Source of the DNA: Sphagnum compactum
Lineage: Eukaryota; Bryophyta; Sphagnopsida; Sphagnales
Assembly (NCBI GenBank): GCA_965153455.1
Contig: OZ234494.1
Span: 16,182,001 to 16,246,000 of the forward strand
Length of the DNA: 64,000 bases
Direction: 5' to 3'
The notes under the pieces were generated by a model. The model was not told the origin of the DNA and made no database searches. It saw only the letters and a list, made by a program, of their open reading frames with translations. This document shows positions 24,078 to 34,061 of this stretch, in pieces. Position numbers and translations under genes: made by a program. Position 1 is the first letter of the stretch; each line of letters opens with the position of its first letter.

Positions 24078-24405
24078 AACAAGGGGTGTGTCACACATTG
24101 TGGCCTTGCCATTTACATTAAAAAGTATCTCAAGGCAAAAGAAGAATTATGGAAATTCAAGTATTTCACCATGCAAAAATATAATCTTCCAAAAAATCCT
24201 CTAAAAGAAACCAAAATCCTTCAAGATATCATAACTCTATAACTAATCTCAGGTTTCAACAAAAGCCAAAATATCATCTTTTCCAAAATCCTCATGTAAA
24301 AATAGACCAATTATTATTACCTAGAGGCCAAAATCCCTTAAGCTAGTATGCTCTATAATGAATCTAAACACAATATCCTTACCTTGGAAGGCAAGGCCAA
24401 CAAAA
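24078..24405 (+). repeat. ~315-bp interspersed repeat, copy 5
   Basis: A full-length copy from AACAAGGGGTGTGTCACAC to GGCAAGGCCAACAAAA, only ~0.7 kb after copy 4. The right-end inverted pair (CCTTACC…GGCAAGG) is nearly intact. Confidence 0.85.
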
Positions 24406-25490
24406 GGGGGAGTGGAGCATGAATCAGAAGGTGGAGAGCCTCTCAATGATAGGTTATGGATTACTAGGTAACTAGCACGAGTGTGCAAGTTTAACCTTGA
24501 ATTTTCTCACTAACCTATAGCAAAATTTGGCTAAATACTTAATCCCTGCCATATTTGGAGGGAAAATTAAAGGTTGAAATTGCCATATTTAAACCATAGG
24601 TTTTTTTGCACATAGCCAATATATATTGTGAGGTTTCAAAAGGTTTTCTACTTTCCTCTTTCACTTGTAGCCAAATTTGAGATATTTGGATTGGCCCATC
24701 ACCAATATTTTCTGAACATTGGGCACTCCTCAACATAGAAAGCCTAAATATGTTTCCCTCCCCCAAAATAGAGGCATGCTTTTGGCCTTTGGCCCCCCCT
24801 TTACAACTTATACACATGGAACCATGCCCAAACAATAATATGTGATTAAAAAAAAAAAGAAGGTGCTATTGGGAACCTCTTAGGGAACACTTGGAGAACT
24901 TGAAGAACACTTTGACAACCTGATGGGAACACCTTGTGAACTTGACAAGAACACAGTGGGAACAGACCAAACACATCTAAGAATCCTATTGCATATTGGC
25001 GAAACACTAGAAGATAGTAGCTAAATATGGCGATTTCAAAATTATAAAGCTAAAAACCTGCCCAAATCCTCCAAAAATGTTGGCAATTTCATAACTGTCT
25101 TCCTCAAAATGTGACAATGTTTTGGGAAATTTTTCCAAAAAGTTCCCTTCACCATTTTATTGGGAAATTTTTAAAAAGATTATAGCAATATTAATATGGG
25201 AAAATTTCGCCACAAAATAAAAATAAAAATCACTGCATGATGCATGATGTAGTAGATCATGAAGAAATAATAATTTCAAATTCATTTAAAAAATGAATTC
25301 ATTTTTGAATTGGATGAAAAATTAATATTATTCATTTTGTTCATGTGGAAACTGACCCTAAGCTAGGCTCTACGGTACCTAGTCTGTACAGACAGGGTTA
25401 AAAAGAAAACCCTGCAAGTTCAGTCTTTGAACCATTGGGTCTGCCAAGTTCCCAACAGACTAACCAGTACTACTTGCATTGCCCCTGTCG
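24406..25490. other. Intergenic; probable promoter side of the GT61 gene
   Basis: 24,550-24,720 is the second copy of the dispersed repeat seen at 515-670. The sequence is AT-rich until about 25,370, then becomes GC-richer towards the GT61 5' leader. No clear TATA element could be assigned. Confidence 0.4.
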
Positions 25491-25497
25491 TCTTGCT

Positions 25498-25589
25498 TCT
25501 TCGTCGTCGTCGTCGTCGTCGTCGTCCTGCCGCGCCTCTCTCTCTCTCTGTCAGCGGTAGGTGTGTGTCGTCAGAGAGAGAGAAAGAGC

Positions 25590-25624
<35 letters not shown>
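25498..25624. repeat. Microsatellites in the presumed GT61 5' leader
   Basis: A (TCG)n tract at 25,498-25,526, a CT run at 25,536-25,549 and a long (GA)n tract at 25,593-25,624. CT/GA tracts are common near plant transcription starts and in 5' UTRs; a regulatory role here is inference. Confidence 0.85.
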
Positions 25625-25630
<6 letters not shown>

Positions 25631-25994
25631 AGCATTGCATGGCTGTCTGCTCTGAGCATCTGTTGCTCTTAATATCCAGACGGTTTCTTTCAGTTGGAAC
25701 CAAAACATGGATCATCTGTTGTCGCTTGCAAACTCCAAGACTCATCAGAAAAAGCAGCAGCAGAAGCATCAGCAAAGGACCAGAAGAAAGAAGCAGAACA
25801 ACAAGAAGTCGTCGGTGGGATTGGAGCGCTGCTGGAGGAGTGGTGGGAGGTGGTGACTTGGAGCGTTTTCTTCTTCTTCTTCTGTCTGAGAGGAGTCGGA
25901 AGGATCGCCGGAAGGACGAGTAAGAGGGAGAGGAGAAGGAGGAGGAGGAGGAGGAGGAGGTGGAGGAGGAACTTAGTACTAGACTTAAAATCGA

Positions 25995-28234
25995 ATGGAT
26001 GTGAGGGAGAGAAGCAGGTGGATTGGTAGCGGCGGTAGTTTTATTAGTAGTAGTAGTGGCGCTGGTGGTATGAAGAGCACGAGGGACGATAGCAGTGGTG
26101 CTCGGGGACTTTGGCGGTGGAAATCATCGCGTGGCGGTTTTCATGCACTCAAGATGGCTGCTCGCATGCGCCTGATGCTCGGGATCTTTCTTGTTGCGAT
26201 CTTCGGCGCCTTGTTCCTCGTTCACCGTCGTTCTTCTGCCTCCTCTGTCACAAAGCAAGGTACGTCTCTCTCTCTCTCTCTCTCAAAAACATGCACACAC
26301 ACTCTGTCTGTGTCTGTGTCTCTCTGTGTGTCCGTGTCTTCTGTGTGTGAGTATCACATACACACATCTCCATCATCTCCTGCGTTTGATGGAGGAGATA
26401 TTCTTCACATTTCCACTTGCACGGGGATGCATGCGAGGGATGTGCATCGCATACATCCCTGTGCGAGTGGGGAAGTGTATCCTTTAGACGAGGCTTTGGA
26501 TGTTTGCCCGAGTGTGTGTTTTCTCAAGTCAAGCTTTTGTAGAGAGATCCAGTTCTGTCTCAATGCTGCAAGACACCAATGCTGTTGTTGTTGTCAAGGA
26601 TTTGTCATTGCTGTTCAAACCATCCAGTGTGTTCTCAAGCTTTATAGAGATCCAGTTCTGGCTGAATGCTCCTCCAAGAGAATAATAATGTTGTTGTCAG
26701 TAAAGATTTGTTGGTGTTGTTGTTGTTCAAAGCTTTGGATTGTTGCCTGAGTGTGTTCTCAAGCTTTGTAGAGATCACCAGTTCTGGCTGAATGCTCCAG
26801 GAGAATAATGCCGTTGTTATTGCCAAAGATTTGTCACTGTTGTTCAAACCTTTGAATGTTGTTGTCATTTCTCAGTGGGCTGTTGATTACATTTGGATCT
26901 CCCACAACAGGAGAACCTCATGGTTAATGTACTCACTGCAATCTAGTTAAACATAGTTACCTGACAATGACAGCACCACAGAAGCAGGCTTTCCCGGGAT
27001 GCTTGAGGGGGAGGTGTTTCAGTGTGACCGTTCACAGTTCCGCACAGATGTGTGCAATATGCAAGGCGACATACACATGAACAGCAGCAACCGCTCCTTT
27101 ATGCTGTATGCTGTTGATGGAAGGACTCCTTTGAGAGAGGAGAAGATCAAACCATACACTCGCAAGTGGGAGAAGAGCTGTATGGAAGGTGTTCATGAAG
27201 TCATCTTGCAAAGTGTTCCCTCATCATCCCTTGCAAGTGCTGCTGTGTGTGATGTGCAACATACTGTACCAGGTGTGGTGTTCAGCACTGGTGGCTACAC
27301 TGGCAATTTGTACCATGAGTTTCATGATGGCCTTATTCCACTTTTCATCACAACACAACACTTGAACCGTGAGGTTGTCTTGGTGATCTCAGAATTTCAT
27401 GAATGGTGGCTCTCAAAATATGGTGACATCATACAGGCAATGTCCAACTACCCACCAGTGAATTTTGAGGAAGATCCACATGTGCATTGTTTTCAGGAAG
27501 TTACAGTAGGTCTACATATTCATGCCGAGCTAGGGATTGATCCCTTGCGAATGCCTGATCATAAGAGTATCGTGGACTTCCGGAATTTTCTCAGCCGTGC
27601 ATATACACTCTCACCTGAGGAACTTGGGCAACAGAGCTTGGAGGTTCCTGAGGTCTCTGCTGTTGCTGCTGTCGCTGACGGCTCCAAGGTCTCTGATACA
27701 GAAGAGAAGAAACAACTCACCATCCTTGTGCGTAATGGAACAAGGGTTCTGCTGAACCTGGATGAGATTGTGGATCTGGCACAGCAGCTTGGTTTCAATG
27801 TGACACTCTTAAGCCCTGACCCAACAACAGAGTTGAAGACAATTTTTTGGATACTGGATAAAAGTGATGTGTTGTTGGGTGTGCATGGTGCAGCCCTGAC
27901 CCATTTCCTGTTCATGCGCCCTGGATCTGTCTTCATCCAGATCATCCCTCTTGGCACAGATTGGGCTGCGTATACATACTATGGGGAGCCAGCTACAAAG
28001 CTCGGGCTCCAATATCTGCCTTACAAGATTGAGCCAGCAGAGAGCTCTCTCAGTGACAAGTACAACTCAACAGACCCTATCCTGACAAATCCTTCCACCA
28101 TTGTTGACAAGGGGTGGTGGACAATGAAGGCAGTATATTTAGAGGGTCAAGATGTGCGACCTTCTATCGTGCACATGCGCCAGCTGTTTGATAACGCCAA
28201 GCAATTGCTAGAAAAAAGGACTCGTCTTCTATGA
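25995..28234 (+). CDS. GT61 (DUF563) Golgi glycosyltransferase, two exons, 503 aa
   Basis: Exon 1 is 25,995-26,259 and exon 2 is 26,988-28,234. Together they encode 503 residues, a normal length for plant GT61 enzymes. These enzymes transfer xylose or arabinose to xylan and related polymers, or GlcNAc/xylose to glycoproteins. The ATG follows an in-frame TAA at 25,986. A Ser/Arg-rich cytosolic tail precedes one membrane span (residues ~58-76), giving a type II Golgi protein. Family motifs are VVFSTGGYTGNLYHEFHDG (185-203), the DHKSIVDF segment (279-286), LLGVHGAALTH (384-394) and MRPGSVFIQIIPLG (398-411). Intron 1 is phase 1. The acceptor at 26,987 is preferred because it is conserved in the - strand paralog; 26,981 is also in frame and would add two residues. 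Donor sugar and acceptor cannot be told from sequence. Two upstream ORFs start at 25,561 and 25,694, the second overlapping the start. Confidence 0.93.
26511..26870. repeat. Tandem triplication inside GT61 intron 1
   Basis: Three ~120-bp units start at ~26,511, 26,627 and 26,751. Each begins GTGTGTTCTCAAGCTTT, runs through TAGAGATCCAGTTCTGGCTG, and ends in a TTGTTGTT-rich tail with 'aaagatttgt'. The first unit is the most diverged. Confidence 0.8.
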
Positions 28235-30423
28235 TTGATTTTGCCCCACGCCTTGTTTGTGAGCCTTTGCACACATCAAGTGAATCAGACAGTATCCATA
28301 CACTTGGGGAGCAAAAGCACTTAGTCTTAAATTTAATGCAGCTGTCTTTGTGGTGCTTTGTTAAGTTAACAGAGTGGGTTATAGCAAGCTGAGTAGAGCT
28401 GGAGCTCTACATTTACCTAGGCTGCAAACATTTAGTTGTGCTCAAATTACCATAGCATTTATTACCATGTCACAATTTGAGATGACCAATGTGTCATGAG
28501 GTAGGCAGTAATAAGCTGTAATTTATGTCTTGGGCATTCGTAGATAGGACTGGGATTGAATTGGGAAGATGTCATACAATGGTAGTACAATCTAATTGCT
28601 TATGTTCATTGAGAACTCAAGATTGGTCTGATTATTCTTACAGTGAAAATCCCATTGCCTGACTGTGCTCCTCAAACTGTCAGGCTCCTGGACTGTCATG
28701 TGTTCTTTCAAAGACCTACTCTCAAACAATGTCAGGGAATGTGTGAGGTAGTGCATGCCAATTGATTTATAAGCACTTTGGTTTTTAGGGGGAAAAACTG
28801 AAATTTTTGGGTTGCTTAATTTCGGGAATGCCTTGCTCCATGGAAAGCCAGGAATAGAATTGGGATTCCCGTCATCATCCATCCATCTTGCAATGCCCAC
28901 ATCTTTCTTTGGGTCAGCATCAACGTCCATTTTGGGTTGCCCGCATCTTTCTTTGGGGTATCATCATCTCTCTGGCATCTTTGGGTTGTCATGTTCATTG
29001 TATCACACCTTCATGAAGAGCTGTAGTGGCTTTATATCATGATGAAAAGCACTGCCTGGATTTTTCCTTTGTATTTTCAGCTCCCTTACCTGCCTGAAGA
29101 AACCTGTTTTCAGCAAGGGGGATCATCTGTGGTGGAAGGTACCAGCCAGGCTATACTGGGATCTTCTGACCAGCGGGAGGTACCAGCCAGCCTGTCACTA
29201 TTTCTTAAAAGTGAAAAAATCTCAAACCAGTTCTGCTTTAGAGAGGAAAACGACCTGAGTACAGTCCCTTCTCCTATATACTTACAACTACCCTCCTACT
29301 ACCTTTTCAGCCAAGACACTAATTATATTTATCTCAGAAATGTTCACATTTTGAAAAAGATTCTTTTTCAAAAAAACCAACAATAAAAGTTTGTGAAGGA
29401 AAATGAAGAAATTTTTAGAATATTCTTGAATGTTCTACTTTTCCACTGGGAATCTTCAATGTGAAGTAATCAGTGAAATAATTATTCAACGCTGAAACAA
29501 TGAACTTGCCATGTTACTACAGTAATTCAGGTAGTAGATCTTTTGCATTTCATATTGATTGACTTTGCACTTGGCACAATGCAATCTCATTTGTTTCGGG
29601 GTGGCCATTTGAGTACCAAAGTCTATCTAATGCATCCAACATTGCATTAGATAGATTTGAACTATTTCAAATCTATTTCCAACATTGAGTTCTAGATTAT
29701 GATTCAAGAGATGGCTACACTATTAAAGAGTTTGAGTTTTTCATCTTAGAACTAGGAGAAGAAAATTCAATTGTTATTTGTCTTTTCAACAAAAAATATC
29801 ATCATGAAATAGTAGATACCAACTTGATATTTAATTTGAAAATGTTTTGACATGTTTTGACACATTATGCTGGAGTAAGATCCCTCAAAAATTTTAGATT
29901 TATGCACTCAACTGGTCTCTTTAGAGTATGATACCCACTAAACACCCATCAAGATATGCTATCATCAAAATATTAGAGGACTTTTGAAAGGAAAATAATC
30001 AGGAGAAAAATAAACCTACATTTTGGCCCCCGACCAATTTCCAAACCCTAAAATGGGTCACCAATTTGAAATAAGAATTTTTTTTTCTTTTGACTTTTGA
30101 GTGCTCAAAAGAATTCAATTTTTAGGTTAAATTTTTAGGCTCACCCTCATCCTCTTCATTCTACATTCATATGAAACTCTTCTATGTCTCACATTAAATT
30201 CAAAAAAACACCTGTTTTTGTTTTTGCTGATCTAGTTGCTAGCAATGGCTACCTTATGTTTTGGCAGTTTTACAAATTCAAAGAACCAACCATTCTCAAA
30301 ACCACATCAGACATTTATGAAATTAGAATAAAGTCACAACTGAAATCAAAGGCTTTTTTCAAAACCAAGAACAAATCAAACAACACTTGTTGCTTCTCCA
30401 TGTTGAATTCATACATTTCGTGA
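28235..30423. other. GT61 3' flank and intergenic DNA
   Basis: No canonical AATAAA is seen soon after the stop; AATAAG at ~28,510 is the nearest candidate. Further on the sequence is AT-rich with short ORFs (28,812-29,042 and 29,039-29,386) that look like chance. A perfect hairpin at 29,622-29,655 is listed separately. Confidence 0.4.
29622..29655. repeat. Perfect 13-bp hairpin, 8-nt loop
   Basis: TCTATCTAATGCA at 29,622-29,634 and its exact reverse complement at 29,643-29,655. A smaller GATTTGAA/TTTCAAATC palindrome follows immediately. The pair may be the core of an old inverted element. Confidence 0.8.
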
Positions 30424-30826
30424 ACCCAGGCATTCCAAGCTTGAAACTATACATTCTGGAAAATCCACACATTCCAAAGCACACATTCGCATGCTTGGAA
30501 ATCCAAGCATTCCAAGCTTGGAATTTATACTTTCTTAAAATCCAAGAATTTCCGAGCTCAGAATACACATTCTGGGAAAATCAAAGCATTCCAACTCAGA
30601 ATATACCTTCTGGAATTCCAAGCATTCCAAGATCAGAATATATATGCTGGAAATCCAAAGCATTCCAGCTTGAAGGTGTACATTCTGAAAATCCAAGCAT
30701 TCCAATCTTGGAACGTTCATTCTGCAAATCCAAAAGCATTCCAAGCTCGGAACATGCATTCTAGAAATCCAAGCATCAAGCTTGGAGCATGGATTCTGGA
30801 AATCCAAGCATTCCAAGCTTTGGACC
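30424..30826. repeat. Degenerate minisatellite, ~37-42-bp unit, about ten copies
   Basis: Each unit follows 'aatccaagcattccaagcttgga' and then 'acattctgga', with indels. Overlapping ORFs on both strands, with repeated Ile-Pro-Ser or Trp-Ile-Ser phrases, are shadows of it. Confidence 0.85.
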
Positions 30827-31339
30827 CTAAATCTCGCGCGCAGTGGGATTCGATCTCAGGTTGCTGCTGCTGGGAAATCTGGGAGAAAAGATTTCCTAGC
30901 AGGAGAAGATTTCCTTCTTGTTGTAGTGTCATAGACATCTTTGGACTGAATGGGTTCACATTTGCGAGCTCCAATAGAGACTCACTGTGCTGGAGTCCAG
31001 GTTTAGGGTTTAGGGCTCATATGAAGTAGGAGGAGAGCAAGGCAACAACTCTCCCTTCTCCATGTGGACGGACATCCATGGATTGATTCGAGCGATCTGG
31101 TTTTCCTCCACTTCCTCCACTACCCATGAACAACAACAGGTTCACAATCTGAATCTCTTTTCCAACTTTTGTGGTAGAATAAGTTTCTTTTTTGTGCTCT
31201 TTGCTTCAAATTTCTGCATATTCTGGCCAAAGTATCCAAAAGCACCCACCTGTTGGAGGGAGGCTGCTGCGGCTCGTGAAGAGGATAGAATGTATATGCA
31301 GTTCAGCATCATCATCATGAAGCAACAGAAGAATAATAA
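30827..31339. other. GC-richer intergenic segment
   Basis: Contains 'aggtttagggtttaggg' near 31,003, a telo-box-like word often found near plant promoters. Several short ORFs occur without recognisable products. Possible remnant of a gene 5' region. Confidence 0.35.
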
Positions 31340-31689
31340 GAGCAGCTCTAGTGGTGCTCAGCATGTGACCCTTCAAAAAAAATTTCTCACATCCAAGTTT
31401 AGTTATTTATATTTTCCAACCCCACCCATAAAACTAAAACTGGGACTGCAAACAGGTGGGAGACTACTAATAGCAACTTACCTAGACCAATCGTTATGAT
31501 TGGCCAATCAGAAACCGGGAGCAGCAGTCAGTCAGATCATATTTATTACACTCTTCTCTAGCAGGTGTTAGGCTCGCTGTGCCTTTTGCCAGCCTGAGCA
31601 AACTGTGCAAAAATGCAGGGCCAAAACCATCTTTTCTTCATTAAATTTTGTTTTCCAGGGTCACATACTGAGCACTGCCGGAGCTGCTC
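31340..31689. mobile_element. Tourist-like (PIF/Harbinger) MITE, copy 1
   Basis: 350 bp with ~36-bp terminal inverted repeats, GAGCAGCTC…GTGCTCAGCATGTGACCCT at the left and its near complement at the right. The 3-bp target duplication TAA lies at 31,337-31,339 and 31,690-31,692, the signature of PIF/Harbinger insertions. There is no coding capacity. A longer relative is at 37,521 and a truncated one at 41,908. Confidence 0.88.
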
Positions 31690-31785
31690 TAAGGATTGTA
31701 CCCACTTGATCATCAATTTCTGTTTGCAAAGTTCCAATGTATAGGGTTTAGGGTCTGAGATCTAACCTGAAGTAGACTACAGTTT

Positions 31786-34061
31786 TTAAGGATGTATCAA
31801 GCTCTTTGCCTTTTGCAAAAGTTTCTTCATTCGTAACAGAGAGGGCTGAACATCTTGTGCTGTCAGATATATCTTCTTCATTTCCCACCAGCCTTTTTCA
31901 ACAATGCTGGCTGGATTTGTAAGGATGGGATCAGTTGAATTGTATTTAGTGCTAAGGGAGCTTTCAGCAGCTTCAATTTTGTAAGGCAAATACTGGAGTC
32001 CAAGTTTTGTTGCCGGTTCCCCATAGTATGTGAATGCTGCCCAATCAGTGCCAAGTGGGATAATCTGGATGAACACAGATCCCAGTCGCATAAATAGGAA
32101 ATGTGTTAGTGCTGCGCCATGCACACCCATCAGGACATCACTCTTGTCCAACATCCAAAACACTCTCTTCAGTTCTGTCTCACGTGAAGGCTTCAAGAGG
32201 TTCACCTGGAATCCAACCTTCTTTGCTACCTCCACAATTTCCCTAATGTTTAGTAAGACCCGTGTGCGTGGGCGAATGAGTATGGTGAGCTGGGGCATCC
32301 CCTTAGCAGGGGAGGCCTTCAATTGCCAGTCCTCTTGTTTCTCATGTGATGATGGTCTGTAGGCATGACGCAGGAGTGCTTGGAAATCCCAAATGCTCTT
32401 ATGATCAGGCATTAACATGGGATCAATGCTCTGCTCTCCGTGAATGTGCAGCCCTACTGTAAGCTCTGGAAAGCAGTGCACCTGGGATTCTCTCTCAAAG
32501 TCAATCAGTGGGTAATTTGTCATTTCTTGAATGACATTCTTGTACTTTTTGAACCACCAATCATGAAGCTCTGAGATCACAAACACCACCTCACGCTTCA
32601 AGTGTTGAGTAGTGATGAAAAGTGGAATGAGGCCATCATGAAACTCATGGTATAAGTTGCCAGTGTAACCTCCTGTGCTGAACACCACACCTGGCACATG
32701 ATGTTGCACATCACATACAATGGCACTTGTCTGGGATGCTGGCACGCTCTGCAATGTAACTTCATGTATAGTGTCCATGCAGCTCTTCTCCCAGGGTATA
32801 TGATTTTACCTTCTCTTCCCCCAATTAGTCCTCCTATCAACAGCATACAACACAAAGGTGTGGTTGATGCTGTTCATGCGGATGTTGCCTCGCACATTGC
32901 ATACATCTGTACGGAAGTGTGAGCGGTCACAATTAAATACCTCCTGTCCAAGCCTCTCCTCCTCCAAGCCTGCCTTGGTATAGTTTTTCTCTATGACTTC
33001 TTCTGTTCAGCAGAATTGCAACATTTAGCAATTTTATCTCCTGTATTTGGTATATCACCATCTTTAATGCATGTAAAAGTATATTGTCTATCCAACCTTA
33101 TTTGTTACTGAATTGACTCAAGAACAAGTAGGCTCCAAGCTGCCATGGCAGTTGTGATGGAGGCTCAGACAACATTTGTTACAACAGACATGATTTCTGC
33201 TTGCACAAAGAGAATCCTAGCCCTGGTCTCAATGCCACCACTGTACCAGACAAAACTATCTGCAGATCTGAGCTACGATTTCTATCTATTCTCTCAGTGA
33301 GCTTTAGTTCCCATTAAAGTAGCTTACACCCTTGACCTCACTTTGACTGGTGTTGGCAGGTTGTTTTGCGAATGGCAGCAGGTGCCAGGATTAAGCCCCA
33401 GGTCAGGCCAAGAGAGGTATGTAAACATGACCATATGACTCTAGAGATGTGATCTCAGGAAATCCAAGTGTAGAGTAAGGTTCAATGATGGTTCATCATC
33501 ATAGGTGAGGATAGGTGAATGCATCTCTTGTGGCTTAGGTGAAGGAGTAGAAAAGCTTGCTATTGTCCATGCATCTGCACTCTGATTAGCTTGAGACTTG
33601 CAATTTTTTTCCTACACAGTTCGTAAAAGTGCACCATAGTCTCAGTGAGGACTTGTATGTCAAAGCCAATTGATACATGTTGACCTCTACAAAAAGCCAA
33701 CATCCCACACAGAGCTCTGGCAAAAATCTGTAACCTATGATCTTAGACTCTCAGTTTGATTAGGAGATTGCATAAGTCAGTTGGTGAGAAATAGACCTAG
33801 TTTTGCATGATGGAACCCAGAGTGAAGATGGTGGGGTGGTGAGGCTCCAAAGAATACTAACAGCACAATCGCAACCATTGCCAGGATATGACCTGCCCTT
33901 TTTAGTTTTCCACCTGGCCAAGATCTCCTGTTCTTTCTTCCCCTAGACCCTCCATCATCCCTCATCTTCATGTGATGCCACTTGATCTGTTTCTCAGCTT
34001 CCAGTTCCTCTACCTTCCCACCCACTTGAAACCCACCACAAATTGGAGTCTTCTCTGACAT
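31786..34061 (-). pseudogene. GT61 paralog, disrupted, convergent with the 26-kb gene
   Basis: Exon 1 is 34,061-33,797 (265 nt, the same length as in the + copy): a basic tail, then a membrane span (AGHILAMVAIVLLVFFGA), with donor CTAG|GTCTAT in phase 1. Exon 2 is 32,969-31,786, starting after GGCAG in the same phase. Reading is ordered through NCDRSHFRTDVCN to VDRRT, where a 1-nt and then a 5-nt deletion relative to the + copy shift the frame over ~30 nt. The shifted stretch reads LGEEKVKSYT, matching LREEKIKPYT, and the normal frame meets TAA at 32,808-32,806. Downstream, 330 codons from 32,778 are open, with VVFSTGGYTGNLYHEFHDG and GVHGAALTH intact. The conserved RPGS is RLGS. It is probably a recent pseudogene; an N-terminally truncated product or an assembly error are alternatives. 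Confidence 0.85.

Noticed and set aside
703-24405. Helitron origin of the ~315-bp repeat
   Set aside because: A hairpin (CCTTGCC…GGCAAGG) is present near the right end, but there is no CTRR terminus and no 5' TC start consistent across copies.
27537-28012. ORFs overlapping GT61 exon 2
   Set aside because: Out-of-frame shadows of the GT61 coding sequence.
30424-30826. CRISPR-like spaced repeats
   Set aside because: Units are degenerate, without constant spacers, and the DNA is plant nuclear; a minisatellite explains it.
30387-31029. Several 80-125-codon ORFs on both strands
   Set aside because: Generated by the ~40-bp minisatellite; open in nearly every frame because the unit lacks stops.
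32598-32855. 85-codon - ORF beginning within the GT61 pseudogene
   Set aside because: It is the shifted frame created by the small deletions; it helps locate the frameshift but is not a separate gene.
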